64,000 nucleotides of DNA. Origin: a virus. This document shows, one piece after another, positions 1 to 7,301 of the stretch (position 1 is the first letter of the stretch; each line of letters begins with the position of its first letter). The notes under the pieces were generated by a model. It made no database searches. It had not been told where the DNA came from and worked only from the letters and a program-made list of their open reading frames with translations. The stretch spans positions 1-64,000 of the IMG/VR virus record IMGVR_UViG_3300041409_000599. One strand, written 5' to 3'. The position numbers and the translations under genes are program-made.

Positions 1-59
1 ACCAGCCGCATACGCCGTGGCATGACCCTCCAACAGCACTTCCAGAACTGCGTCACTTC

Positions 60-431
60 ATGCTTCAGGTGCATGGCATCTACCATCGCAACGGGGACGG
101 CTCCAGCCGTCAGGAGATCATTCGGCGATGCCGCGCTGGCGACGTTCTGCGCTTCGTGCCTGAACCTGATAACCCGCATGATCAGTACGCTATTAAAGTA
201 TGCAGGGACAATGGAGATCAGCTCGGTTATCTCGATGCCGGCAACGCCATGCGCGTCACCGGGGAGTTATCCATTGGCTGGACCTATCGCGTCACTGTGG
301 ATGAAATCTTTGCCGCTGATCGACGTGGATATTACGGGTGCCGCATCCGCATAGGCGTATTAACCATGAGTGCCCGGACGGAAGCGCGAAGGAAGAAGAA
401 AGGTGCGGCAAAGGATTCAGGGGCTACTTAA
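60..431 (+). CDS. HIRAN domain protein
   Basis: This is a 123-residue stand-alone HIRAN domain. Residues about 5-70 carry the family pattern: an aromatic/glycine start, a GD.L.F..EP.NP.D.YAIKV core (EPDNPHDQYAIKV) and G.QLGYL. HIRAN domains bind DNA ends or damaged DNA in Rad5/HLTF-type enzymes, and small free-standing versions occur in phages and mobile elements. The C-terminal 20 residues are basic (RTEARRKKKG). The frame stays open upstream to the window edge, so the first ATG at 60 may not be the true start and the gene may begin outside. The role here is unknown; DNA-end binding is an inference from the family. Confidence 0.7.
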   Translation: MLQVHGIYHRNGDGSSRQEIIRRCRAGDVLRFVPEPDNPHDQYAIKVCRDNGDQLGYLDAGNAMRVTGELSIGWTYRVTVDEIFAADRRGYYGCRIRIGVLTMSARTEARRKKKGAAKDSGAT

Positions 432-657
432 CAGACTTTTCGAATCCTGGGAGCTTTGTGCCGCAAAACGGACAGAATTTCACATCGGTCAGAACCAGGT
501 AGGGGCCTTCATCGCCATATTGGCACCAAACGGCCCACCCGCTGATTCCGCCAACTTCGCAAAACGTTCCTGAATCAAATTGCCTTTTCAATTCGTCGCA
601 ACATAGCATTGCGCGTATGTTCTTTTGAAAGCTTTCGAGTTCATCAATAATGGGCAA
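424..657 (-). CDS. small Cys-motif hypothetical protein
   Basis: This 77-residue protein has a TTG start with GAGG about 8 nt upstream. The C-terminus holds CPFCGTKLPG, half of a zinc ribbon; other cysteines (CC near residue 19, C33) could complete a metal site. It ends tail-to-tail with the HIRAN gene, overlapping it by 8 nt. I recognise no function. Confidence 0.45.
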   Translation of the reverse strand: MPIIDELESFQKNIRAMLCCDELKRQFDSGTFCEVGGISGWAVWCQYGDEGPYLVLTDVKFCPFCGTKLPGFEKSVK

Positions 658-670
658 AGGGTTGCCTCGT

Positions 671-856
671 TTACTTCAGGTTTGCCAGATACCAGATGAG
701 CAGAAACGGCAGCGCAAACAGAAAGCTGGCAATAGCGATCTTCCAGACCAGAACGTACATCTGCATAATCGTGATCTGTTGAACAGCGCTGGCCGCTGTC
801 GGCGGCGCGCCGGCAATCGGTTTCTCGTCCCACAGCTTTGATCCCTGAGCTGACAT
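671..856 (-). CDS. small single-pass membrane protein
   Basis: This 61-residue protein has AAGGAG placed for the ATG at 856. The N-terminal 30 residues are Ala/Pro-rich and polar. Residues about 33-57 form one strong hydrophobic segment rich in Leu, Phe and Ala, ending YLANLK. It lies 3 nt downstream of the 860-1249 gene and is probably in the same minus-strand transcript. Function is unknown. Confidence 0.5.
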   Translation of the reverse strand: MSAQGSKLWDEKPIAGAPPTAASAVQQITIMQMYVLVWKIAIASFLFALPFLLIWYLANLK

Positions 857-859
857 GGG

Positions 860-1249
860 TTACTCCTTACTGGCGTCTGTAGCCACAAACATTTCATCCG
901 GCCATTCCGCCCGGCCTATCAGTCCATTCAATTCTCTAATCCTCAACTTGCGCGCCGTGTAGTAAGAGAATGACCTTTTCACGTCGCCTTCAGGACCGCC
1001 TTTTGATCCGCTGGCCGGCATGGCCAGGCCGCCGCTCTTCAGCAGCTTCACCAACTCGTCAGGATGCATGGCTGCGCCGCGCTCATCCAGCAGCGTGCAG
1101 ACGCCATCAATGGTATCGATCCCATGAAAGCGGAAGAGTGACATCAGATCGGCTTCAAGCTGGCGCGTGTGACGTTCCACGATCTCTCGGACCTGCGCCG
1201 ATACTTCCGGTGGTAGTTCTCGTTTTGGCATGGCTCCCGCGGCGCTCAC
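860..1249 (-). CDS. hypothetical phage protein
   Basis: This 129-residue protein has a predicted helical N-terminus (ELPPEVSAQVREIVERHTRQ). It starts at a GTG that overlaps the upstream gene's stop (GTGA); an in-frame ATG lies at 1231 behind GGGAG. Translational coupling to the 1246-1671 gene is likely. No domain is recognised. Confidence 0.55.
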   Translation of the reverse strand: MSAAGAMPKRELPPEVSAQVREIVERHTRQLEADLMSLFRFHGIDTIDGVCTLLDERGAAMHPDELVKLLKSGGLAMPASGSKGGPEGDVKRSFSYYTARKLRIRELNGLIGRAEWPDEMFVATDASKE

Positions 1250-1671
1250 ATTACTTCCTCAACAAAGCCAAACAGCGGCCGGTTATGGCCATCGATGAAG
1301 AGCATGTGTTGGATGTGACCAACGATGCTAGCATATTGACGCTTCAGGTTCTCCACCTGAATGTGAAAATCTGTCGGCGACGAAGCGCTCCTGGCTGCTT
1401 TCACCGTCAGCAGCGCGTCCACGGCCTCGCGGCTGGCCCGCATCACGGTGTCATATTTCTCGCCGTCAGGTGGCAGCACTTCGGCCTGGCCTCCGGCAAA
1501 ACGGATCGTGACTTCAAGGTTGTGCTGGGCCAATTTCAGCGCTTGCTCCCACGCCGGCGTCCGCTCGGACGATGTGGGAAAGTCTATGTGGCGATAAGCT
1601 CCGAGCAGCCGAATCGGTGTATCGGGGTCTATAAGAGGATCTGTGCGAAGTGGTGTTTCAGGCGTCATCAT
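1246..1671 (-). CDS. hypothetical phage protein
   Basis: This 141-residue soluble protein has an extended Pro/Thr-rich N-terminus followed by predicted helices. It overlaps the next gene by 4 nt, so the pair is probably co-translated. No known motif is seen. Confidence 0.55.
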   Translation of the reverse strand: MMTPETPLRTDPLIDPDTPIRLLGAYRHIDFPTSSERTPAWEQALKLAQHNLEVTIRFAGGQAEVLPPDGEKYDTVMRASREAVDALLTVKAARSASSPTDFHIQVENLKRQYASIVGHIQHMLFIDGHNRPLFGFVEEVM

Positions 1672-1719
1672 GCTTTCTTCCCGTAAACTGAATTCCTTCC
1701 TACCTTTTACCTGGTGCCG

Positions 1720-2484
1720 TTATTCGGTGAACTGCGCCGCCGCGGCCAGTGTCTGGCGATGCGCGCCCACCATCTCTGCTACCTGCTCTGATGTGGCCTT
1801 CTCTGGAACTGTCTCCCTGGCCCACAAGGTGCAGCCCCACCACAACAGTGAAACAAAATAGGCCAGCATTCCCGTCCGTCGAACGAGCGCCGCGGTTTCC
1901 CGCGAAGTGATACCGATCATGAACATGGTTGCCCCGTTCACGCTCAAAGATATGAGTAAGCCAATAGCGATCCTTTGCGGCCATGGCCTCCAGCCAATTC
2001 CCAGATGCCGCGAATAAATGATCAGAATGACCAGTGAGATCAGTAGCGCCGAAACCAGCGCGGCCTCCAGACCGCCCATGACCACGACGTATTTCTCCGG
2101 ACCCAGCGGCCGTAACTCAATGGCCAGAAGCGCGCATGAACTGATGGCGGCGGCCAGCCATGCTCCAATGTTTCGTGGGACCCACGCCGGCACGCGCGCC
2201 CAGCGTTTTCCAAAGGTCTTGCGATAAAGTTCGCCGATCGCCACCGCCATTAGAACGCACTGCACCACTGAGATTGCGTAATAAGACCAAAAGTATGTCC
2301 ATGGTCGTCCGGAAGGTATGGCCATCAGATACCAGGTGGTCAATGCGGAGAAATAGATAAACAAGCAGAATGCGGGATATCGCTTCCCGGCGTCGCGCCT
2401 CAATAGCATGATAGAAAGCGCTGACTGGATTGCCGCGATGGCAAGCCATAGGAAGACATCGAAGCTAAATAGGTAAGCTAGCAT
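1720..2484 (-). CDS. multi-pass membrane protein (about seven helices)
   Basis: This 254-residue integral membrane protein has an ATG start behind GAGGTG. Hydrophobic segments lie near residues 5-25, 38-55, 65-85, 108-124, 133-157, 168-190 and 203-220, giving about seven helices. The C-terminal 30 residues are polar. Host bacteria carry similar uncharacterised seven-helix proteins, so this may be a conversion gene rather than a virion or replication gene. No enzymatic motif is visible. Confidence 0.7.
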   Translation of the reverse strand: MLAYLFSFDVFLWLAIAAIQSALSIMLLRRDAGKRYPAFCLFIYFSALTTWYLMAIPSGRPWTYFWSYYAISVVQCVLMAVAIGELYRKTFGKRWARVPAWVPRNIGAWLAAAISSCALLAIELRPLGPEKYVVVMGGLEAALVSALLISLVILIIYSRHLGIGWRPWPQRIAIGLLISLSVNGATMFMIGITSRETAALVRRTGMLAYFVSLLWWGCTLWARETVPEKATSEQVAEMVGAHRQTLAAAAQFTE

Positions 2485-2566
2485 TGGGCTGCACCTCGGA
2501 AGGGGGTTGCTGAGAGGGGATGCAGCCCAATTTGTAAACTATATCGGTTCGCGATGCAAGAACAGT

Positions 2567-2737
2567 TTAATTGACCGGGCACATCGGCATGCCAGGGCAC
2601 GGTGGTGGGTTGCCGCAGCAAAACATCACCGCTGCGTGCGCGGGCTGCGCCTTCGCTAGGGCGATGGCTTTTTCGCTTATTGAAATCGAAGTCAGTAAGG
2701 CAAAGGCAACGATAAGCGCACGTTCTACGTATTTCAT
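2567..2737 (-). CDS. small secreted or membrane Cys/Pro-rich peptide
   Basis: This is 56 residues from the ATG at 2737, which has GGAG 6 nt upstream; longer in-frame starts lack this signal. A hydrophobic segment (residues about 8-20) is followed by a tail with CCGN..PCPGMPMCPVN, four cysteines in all. It looks like an exported peptide anchored by an uncleaved signal. Function is unknown. Confidence 0.45.
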   Translation of the reverse strand: MKYVERALIVAFALLTSISISEKAIALAKAQPAHAAVMFCCGNPPPCPGMPMCPVN

Positions 2738-2874
2738 TGTGCTCTCCATGCCGCTGATTGCGGCCATGGTTCGAATATAGTTTAAGTTGTGGCATTGGTT
2801 GCGCCTTTATTTTTAGGTAGCGATGTTCTAGTCCTATGTTGAGAATTGGTCAAATAAATAAGGGTTGGCTTAAT

Positions 2875-2892
2875 ATTGTGTTGCTTAACAAT
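2875..2892. promoter_or_regulatory. candidate operator (inverted repeat)
   Basis: ATTGT-N8-ACAAT is a perfect 5-bp inverted repeat within the AT-rich divergent gap (2738-3004) between the small secreted peptide and the XRE regulator. The size suits a dimeric Cro/CI-type repressor, so autoregulation by the XRE protein is plausible. It is short enough to be chance. Nothing else is evident in this gap. Confidence 0.25.
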
Positions 2893-3004
2893 GTGTGGTG
2901 CCATTTCGGAATCTACCGCCATCCGCTTTACAAAGTTAACCGCTATTGTTCCATGTGCATGATCATGAACGCGCCGTGATGCCGCGATGGTCCATGGTTG
3001 TAGC

Positions 3005-3283
3005 ATGGCAACGCGTAAGCCCGGACCATCGAAGCCCGGACCATCGAAGCCCGGACCATCGAAGATCATAGGCAAGAACATCAGGGTGCGGCTGGGCGTC
3101 CGGGTGCAGGCATTGCGCCGGCGCCGAGGCTGGGGCCAGCCCGATCTCGCTGCCGAAAGCGGCCTCGACCGCTCATACATTTCCAAAATCGAAAATGGAC
3201 GCATCGAGATCGGCCTCACCACGCTGGAAGTCCTGGCCAACAGCTTCGGGATGACGGTGTCACAATTCATGCGCGGTGTGTGA
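3005..3283 (+). CDS. XRE-family HTH regulator
   Basis: This is 92 residues from the ATG at 3005. After an N-terminal tail made of three Lys-Pro-Gly-Pro-Ser repeats comes a complete Cro/CI-type helix-turn-helix domain (residues about 30-90), with GQPDLAAESGLDRSYISKIENG as its core: helix 2, turn, recognition helix, then the SKIENG signature. With no linker or peptidase domain, it is either a Cro-like regulator or a small repressor. It lies on the far side of attP from the integrase and may act in the lysis-lysogeny decision. Confidence 0.85.
   Translation: MATRKPGPSKPGPSKPGPSKIIGKNIRVRLGVRVQALRRRRGWGQPDLAAESGLDRSYISKIENGRIEIGLTTLEVLANSFGMTVSQFMRGV
3017..3061 (+). repeat. three exact 15-bp tandem repeats
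   Basis: The unit aagcccggaccatcg is repeated three times without mismatch and encodes KPGPS three times at the N-terminus of the XRE regulator. Exact nucleotide identity suggests recent slippage expansion. Confidence 0.95.
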
Positions 3284-3473
3284 CCCTCTCTGCGGATGGC
3301 GGTTCCATCTTCACGCGCACATGCTTGCTACCTTCCCATATGCGCCCTTTTCGATCTCGAACGTGAACCACAACCTCTACCGTTGCGCAATTGCAGTCAA
3401 CGCCATATACGATCATCGATTCCTCGATCACGTTATCGGCTTAGTTCCATCCCAGCCATCTCTTCAGATAATT

Positions 3474-3716
3474 TCATATTGCCGGGTACACCGTTAATTC
3501 AGCGCCGCATGCGCATTTGAAATGCTCGCCTATTGCGCCATAGAGCGGTGAGAATGCCCTTCCTTGGCACAGCATCGCAGTGTGGCAGTTGGTGCAGGTT
3601 ACCTCTTGCTGCGAGAAGGCACGGGCGCGCCTGTAGTCTTTTTCGTAGTCGTAGTTGGGATCGTTGCCGATCGGGATTTGCTTCCCGTCGATTTCTTTAA
3701 ACTGACGCTCGATCAT
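3474..3716 (-). CDS. small zinc-ribbon-like protein
   Basis: This is 80 residues from an ATG at 3716, which has GGAG 6 nt upstream; longer in-frame starts exist at 3728 and 3806 without such a signal. The C-terminal half has CTNCH..MLCQ... and FKCACGAEL, together a four-to-five Cys/His metal-binding pattern. It may bind nucleic acid or protein. No specific function is recognised. Confidence 0.5.
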   Translation of the reverse strand: MIERQFKEIDGKQIPIGNDPNYDYEKDYRRARAFSQQEVTCTNCHTAMLCQGRAFSPLYGAIGEHFKCACGAELTVYPAI

Positions 3717-3963
3717 CTGTCTCTCCATCGCTGATTCGACACCGGAAATGCTTGGGACGGATCTTCCGGATTGCCGGCTTGTGTTAGGCTTGCGCCTTTG
3801 CGCCATCGCGGCTGCCTGGTTAGCGTTGCTTGGGGACGACGCGCCCGAGTTGCCGCAGTTGAAGCCTGTTTCGTCACAGGCTAGTCACAATTTAATTAGC
3901 GATTTGGAGCAATGCGGCGAGCATGAAGGCCAATGGAATCAACGCGGGGAAATCGACAGGTGA

Positions 3964-4013
3964 CAGCCCTGAAAAGGCTGGCGTCGGCGGTTCGATTCCG
4001 TCCCTGGCCACCA
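3964..4013 (+). other. attP: phage attachment site core: 3' half of tRNA-Phe(GAA)
   Basis: The 50 bases fold as positions 27-76 of a tRNA. They give an anticodon stem CAGCC/GGCTG around loop CTGAAAA (anticodon GAA, Phe), variable loop GCGTC, T-stem GGCGG/CCGTC around TTCGATT, acceptor strand CCTGGCC, then A and CCA. The preceding bases do not form a D-arm or a matching acceptor strand, so the 5' half is absent. The fragment points toward the integrase gene 57 bp away, the usual arrangement for a tRNA-targeting element. An intact tRNA would be expected at attL of a prophage, so this is most likely attP. The flanking gene-free stretch (3717-4070) also holds a 7-bp hairpin at 3863-3882 and nothing else I can identify. 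Confidence 0.85.
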
Positions 4014-4070
4014 TATTTGAATAACTTACAGACATCCATTTTCCGTTTTGGTTCCATTTGGTTCCAATAA

Positions 4071-5258
4071 TCACTGCACTGTCGTGGACCGCGTGAACGA
4101 ATCCAGTTTACGAACGGCATCGCGCTGATGCTCATCCGATGTTTGTTGGTAAATATCAATCGTCGTACTGGCCCGCGCATGCCGCATCTGCCCTTGCGCG
4201 TCCCGCACCGGTATTCCGGCTCTTTTCATCCACGTAGCAAATGACGTTCTAAAACAACGCCAGTTCACGAAGGGGATCCCTAGCTTCCGCGCCGCCGGCT
4301 TGATGTGCCTGCTCAGGATATTGTTGTCCCGCATGACAACGCCTTTTCTTACCGACTGGAACACCAGATCGTCTGGTTCTGACCTCTTGACCAGTTTGAA
4401 AGTCTGGTATCCGCCGCGACCGCCGCCGATTACAACACTCAACTCCTTCAACCGATGGATCCGCTGAATGACGTGAGGGCTCACCGCCAGGACCGTGTTG
4501 CGGGCATCGGTCTTTGGCGCGCCCCAGTCGCCACGACAGCATTTCTCGTCGATTACTATGGCGTCCTCCAGAATATCCTTCCAGCGCAATGCGGCAATTT
4601 CGCTCGGAAGTAAGCCCGTGTTGACCGCAACAAAAATCATGGTTGCGTAAGGCTCAGCTACGAGTTCAAGAACTGCTGCCGCCTGCTCCGGCGTGATATT
4701 GGGCTTTGGTGCTCTCCCAACTTTCGCCCGCGGCAAAACTACATTTCCCGCAGGATTGACTGAGACGTAAGACTGCTCTACGGCCAACTGCATCACGGTC
4801 GAAAAGCAGCTAAGCATCTTGCTCATAGAGGCATGGGCAAGATTTTTGTCTTTGAGGCCGATGAAGTATTTCTGTACTTCAATGTCGGTAGGGCGCGCCA
4901 GATCGAAGAGTGCTATATCCCCAAACGCCGGAAGCAGATGGTTTTCGAGGATACCTTCATATCGGTCAGCGTGAGCCTTCGACTGCACCGGCAGAAATAT
5001 TTTCTTGTAAACATCATCGACAAAATGCCTGAATGTGACTGCAACGCCCGGGCTGCGCGGTTGCAGGTTAAGCGGGTCCATCACGGCTGCGGCCCGCTGC
5101 TGAGCTTCCCTGAAGCCGATATCGTTTACGGCGCCCAGGACGTGCGGCACGCGTTTACGGTTCCAGTCTCCATTCTCAAACACGTCTTTCCACACCAGAA
5201 TGCGCCACTGATTGCCATGACGCTTCGGTTTGGGGTTTTGATACCGCCTCCTGGCCAT
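4071..5258 (-). CDS. int: tyrosine-family site-specific integrase
   Basis: This is 395 residues from the ATG at 5258 (GGAG 9 nt upstream); a TTG at 5360 would add 34 residues. The N-terminal part is a basic arm-binding region (ARRRYQNPKPKRHG), followed by a SAM-like core-binding domain and a C-terminal catalytic domain. Visible catalytic elements are the beta-strand Lys (PKTDARNT), box II Arg (FRTSFATWM), MRHA His and the Tyr in TIDIYQQ. The box I Arg of TGLRxSE is replaced by Leu (NTGLLPSEIAALRW), and the HxxR His is Arg. The gene points into the tRNA-Phe attP fragment. It should catalyse phage integration and excision, but the missing Arg makes activity uncertain. Confidence 0.9.
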   Translation of the reverse strand: MARRRYQNPKPKRHGNQWRILVWKDVFENGDWNRKRVPHVLGAVNDIGFREAQQRAAAVMDPLNLQPRSPGVAVTFRHFVDDVYKKIFLPVQSKAHADRYEGILENHLLPAFGDIALFDLARPTDIEVQKYFIGLKDKNLAHASMSKMLSCFSTVMQLAVEQSYVSVNPAGNVVLPRAKVGRAPKPNITPEQAAAVLELVAEPYATMIFVAVNTGLLPSEIAALRWKDILEDAIVIDEKCCRGDWGAPKTDARNTVLAVSPHVIQRIHRLKELSVVIGGGRGGYQTFKLVKRSEPDDLVFQSVRKGVVMRDNNILSRHIKPAARKLGIPFVNWRCFRTSFATWMKRAGIPVRDAQGQMRHARASTTIDIYQQTSDEHQRDAVRKLDSFTRSTTVQ

Positions 5259-5377
5259 TGCGTCAATCTCCGATCGCAACGACTCGCAGGGCTTCGTCCC
5301 CGCCACCCTACCACCGTTATATATGTGGAAATCCATGTAATTGAGCCACTTACCAGTCAACTAGCAGCCAACCGTCG

Positions 5378-5494
5378 CACCAGTTGACCTCGAAACACTA
5401 TTCCAACAGTCACCAGTTGTCAACACAGTTGTTACTGTCTAAGTAATTATTTCTGAGTTTTCCACAGAATAATGCTTTACAACCGTAACAGTTG
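5378..5494. repeat. repeated CAGTTG boxes upstream of int
   Basis: CACCAGTTG occurs at 5378-5386 and 5411-5419. Further CAGTTG copies lie at 5426-5431 and 5489-5494, and CAACACAGTTG (5421-5431) is itself palindromic. The boxes sit in the AT-rich divergent region between the integrase and the LexA-like gene. They could be integrase arm sites or repressor operators; I cannot tell which. Confidence 0.35.
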
Positions 5495-5503
5495 ATGTAT
5501 AGT
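5476..5503 (+). promoter_or_regulatory. sigma70-type promoter of the early operon
   Basis: TTTACA (5476-5481) and TATAGT (5498-5503) are separated by 16 bp. They lie just upstream of the first plus-strand early gene, whose ATG is at 5516. Transcription would begin about 5510, giving a nearly leaderless mRNA. Confidence 0.5.
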
Positions 5504-5516
5504 TCAAGGCGAACTA
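5500..5516. promoter_or_regulatory. operator candidate: TAGTTC-N5-GAACTA inverted repeat
   Basis: This perfect 6-bp inverted repeat overlaps the promoter -10 element and ends on the A of the start codon. GTTC...GAAC half-sites resemble LexA-type boxes, and the gene just downstream encodes a LexA-like winged helix. Autorepression of the early operon is a direct inference. Confidence 0.5.
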
Positions 5517-5761
5517 TGCCGCAAACAGATTCGCAACTCGAAAAGTTGACCCCGGCTGAAGCCCGGTGTCTCGCCGCTTTTAAGGCCGCGCGGCGCCGGA
5601 TGAGTCCCATACCGCCTTCCGTGCAGGACGTGGCGGACGAGATGGGAGTGACCAAGAAAACAGCGTCGGTGACCCTGCAGCAGCTTCAGGAAAAGGGAAG
5701 AGTCACCCGCGACGGCAGAAAGTCCCGGACCCTGCGCCTGGCCAGCCGGAGGACAGCATGA
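5516..5761 (+). CDS. LexA-like winged-helix DNA-binding protein
   Basis: This is 81 residues from the ATG at 5516. Residues 10-75 match the LexA N-terminal domain: LTPAEARCLAAF helix, IPPSVQDVADEMGV turn, TKKTASVTLQQLQEKG recognition helix, then a wing ending SRTLRL. The autoprotease/dimerisation domain is absent, so it cannot self-cleave like LexA or CI. It heads the early operon behind a palindromic operator and probably regulates it. Alternatives are an antirepressor-controlled switch protein or a Cro analogue. Confidence 0.8.
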   Translation: MPQTDSQLEKLTPAEARCLAAFKAARRRMSPIPPSVQDVADEMGVTKKTASVTLQQLQEKGRVTRDGRKSRTLRLASRRTA

Positions 5762-6009
5762 ACCACAAGTTTTTCCCGCAGCAGCAACGCGCATCCCTGG
5801 GGCAGTCGACCTCTGCCGACTGTCCCGATTTTTCCCTTGAGGCTGAAGCCACTCAGTTCTATCGCCCACAGCGCTTCAGCGGCTCATTGGATCGGGAATG
5901 TTACGGCGTGGTGGCCCTGCGAATTCTATATGCCGTGGCGGCGCTCGTCCTGCTGGGCATTGGATTGGCCGGGCTGGATAGGTTCGCATTTCTCTATTTC
6001 AAGAAGTAA
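5758..6009 (+). CDS. small membrane protein
   Basis: This 83-residue protein starts in an ATGA overlap with the LexA-like gene, so it is translationally coupled. The N-terminal 45 residues are polar. One long hydrophobic segment (about 50-75, LRILYAVAALVLLGIGLAGL) is followed by a short Lys-ending tail. Function is unknown. Confidence 0.6.
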   Translation: MNHKFFPQQQRASLGQSTSADCPDFSLEAEATQFYRPQRFSGSLDRECYGVVALRILYAVAALVLLGIGLAGLDRFAFLYFKK

Positions 6010-6029
6010 CCGGAAAGTGAAGGTGATGT

Positions 6030-6419
6030 ATGAGCAGCAATCCGCAAGTTGGAAACTCCGCAAAGGTTGAGCACACGCCCGGGCCGTGGAAGACCGAGCA
6101 AAACGCCAATTCCATTGACATCATCGCCGCAGACGGAACCGTTGTCGCGATACTCATCAACGAAGATGAGTTAGAAATAACCGCTGCCATGAAGGGCAAT
6201 GCCCAGGCGCTGGTCACAGCGCCTGACATGCTGGCCGTGCTGCGCTCCCTTACCGAGTTCTGTGAAATCGTGCTTGATCATGGCCGTCTCTCCGGTGGCC
6301 AAATGAAAGCCAAGTACGGCATGGATCCGATGCTTGGCTATACGTTTGTCGAAGGCCACTGCAAAAAAGCGCAGCGCGAGATTAATTCCGTCATTCGTAA
6401 AGCAGGGGGCCGCGTATGA
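6030..6419 (+). CDS. conserved phage hypothetical protein (HTPGPW type)
   Basis: This 129-residue protein has HTPGPW near its start, a short beta-rich stretch, then ALVTAPDMLAVLRSL. The HTPGPW...A.LI.APDLL pattern recurs in many phage early regions without known function. The ATG at 6030 has GAAGG upstream, and its 3' end overlaps the next gene by 4 nt. Confidence 0.7.
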   Translation: MSSNPQVGNSAKVEHTPGPWKTEQNANSIDIIAADGTVVAILINEDELEITAAMKGNAQALVTAPDMLAVLRSLTEFCEIVLDHGRLSGGQMKAKYGMDPMLGYTFVEGHCKKAQREINSVIRKAGGRV

Positions 6420-6691
6420 GTGCAGCCCGAACATTTGAATTTGCTGGCGTTGCAATGCCGCCATTGCTGCAAGCCTCTCTTGATCGCTACGCCAATGAGC
6501 ACGTCGAGACCGGCGGCTTTCTGAAGTCAGTCCTGGAAAACGATCTCTGCGAAGCGGTGTGCCGCGCGGACGAATTCAATTTTCAGTTCCTCCCAGTACT
6601 CGTCCGCTATGTCTACAACGAATTGCCGTCGCCGTGCTGGGGCAGCAAAGAGAAAGTCGCGGCATGGCTCAAGAAAGCGGTGGCCAAATGA
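6416..6691 (+). CDS. conserved phage hypothetical protein
   Basis: This 91-residue protein has the pattern GGFLKSVLENDLCEAVCRAD...LPVLVRYVYNELPSPCWGS. I associate this type with phage early regions, where it has no assigned function. It is ATGA-coupled on both sides. Confidence 0.65.
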   Translation: MSAARTFEFAGVAMPPLLQASLDRYANEHVETGGFLKSVLENDLCEAVCRADEFNFQFLPVLVRYVYNELPSPCWGSKEKVAAWLKKAVAK

Positions 6692-7197
6692 AACCCTGCG
6701 CCCACAAGTCCCGCGCTGAGGCTACCGCGTGTCCGTTCTTCCGCGCCCACAAAGCTGACCGCATTGCCCCGCTGCATGGACCCAACGAATTTACCTGGCA
6801 ACTCACCGTCCCGCAGCAGGCCATCATGGGCAGCATCGCGCAGCATGATCCGCGTCCCGTGGATACCTGCGATGTCTATGTGCCGATCCGCAGCTTCTTC
6901 CAGCACGACTGCACCGCTTATGCTTTGACGCTTTTTGAGATGCAAGCCCTGGGGCTGGTCTGGATTGACTATGACTCCAACCTTTGCGGATGGACGGCTG
7001 AGGGCAGAGAGCACGTGGAAAAAGAACTGGCCGCGGTCGGCACAACTCTGGCCATGTGGCGGCTTGCCGCCCAGGCTGAAGCGCCCAGCACGTTCCACTA
7101 TCCCGCGTCTTTTATTGATCGCATTCAATCATGCCTATCGGCCCACGACGAACGCAGGATCCTGAACGCGCCGTTGATCAGTGAGGCTGTGCAGTGA
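6688..7197 (+). CDS. hypothetical protein
   Basis: This is 169 residues from the ATG in the ATGA overlap at 6688; a longer frame upstream is shadowed by the preceding gene. It contains a Cys/His-containing N-terminus (MKPCAHKSR) and mixed alpha/beta sequence. No domain is recognised. Confidence 0.6.
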   Translation: MKPCAHKSRAEATACPFFRAHKADRIAPLHGPNEFTWQLTVPQQAIMGSIAQHDPRPVDTCDVYVPIRSFFQHDCTAYALTLFEMQALGLVWIDYDSNLCGWTAEGREHVEKELAAVGTTLAMWRLAAQAEAPSTFHYPASFIDRIQSCLSAHDERRILNAPLISEAVQ

Positions 7198-7301
7198 AGT
7201 GGCTGGATGCGGTGCCGTGGCGCTGGCGATTGGTGGCCGTGCTTTCCTTTGCTGGCGCGGTGTACGTCTACAGCCTGATGTTGATGGAGGTTACGCAATG
7301 A
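7194..7301 (+). CDS. tiny membrane protein
   Basis: This 35-residue frame starts with GTG overlapping the upstream stop (GTGA) and ends in an ATGA overlap with the next gene. The core VAVLSFAGAVYVYSLMLM is one hydrophobic helix. Exact coupling on both sides argues that it is translated. Confidence 0.55.
   Translation: MKWLDAVPWRWRLVAVLSFAGAVYVYSLMLMEVTQ

Noticed and set aside
970-1686. Long plus-strand open frame of 238 codons
   Set aside because: It is the antisense shadow of the two minus-strand genes at 860-1671. It is rich in Arg/His/Cys without motifs and lacks a good start signal.
3892-4180. Minus-strand frames reading VARDGIEPPTPAFSG and GQGRNRTADASLF
   Set aside because: These are antisense readings of the tRNA 3' half, a well-known source of spurious proteins in databases.
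5259-5360. Longer integrase start at a TTG (5360)
   Set aside because: It lacks a good Shine-Dalgarno, and the conserved-looking protein begins ARRRYQ behind the ATG at 5258 with GGAG upstream.
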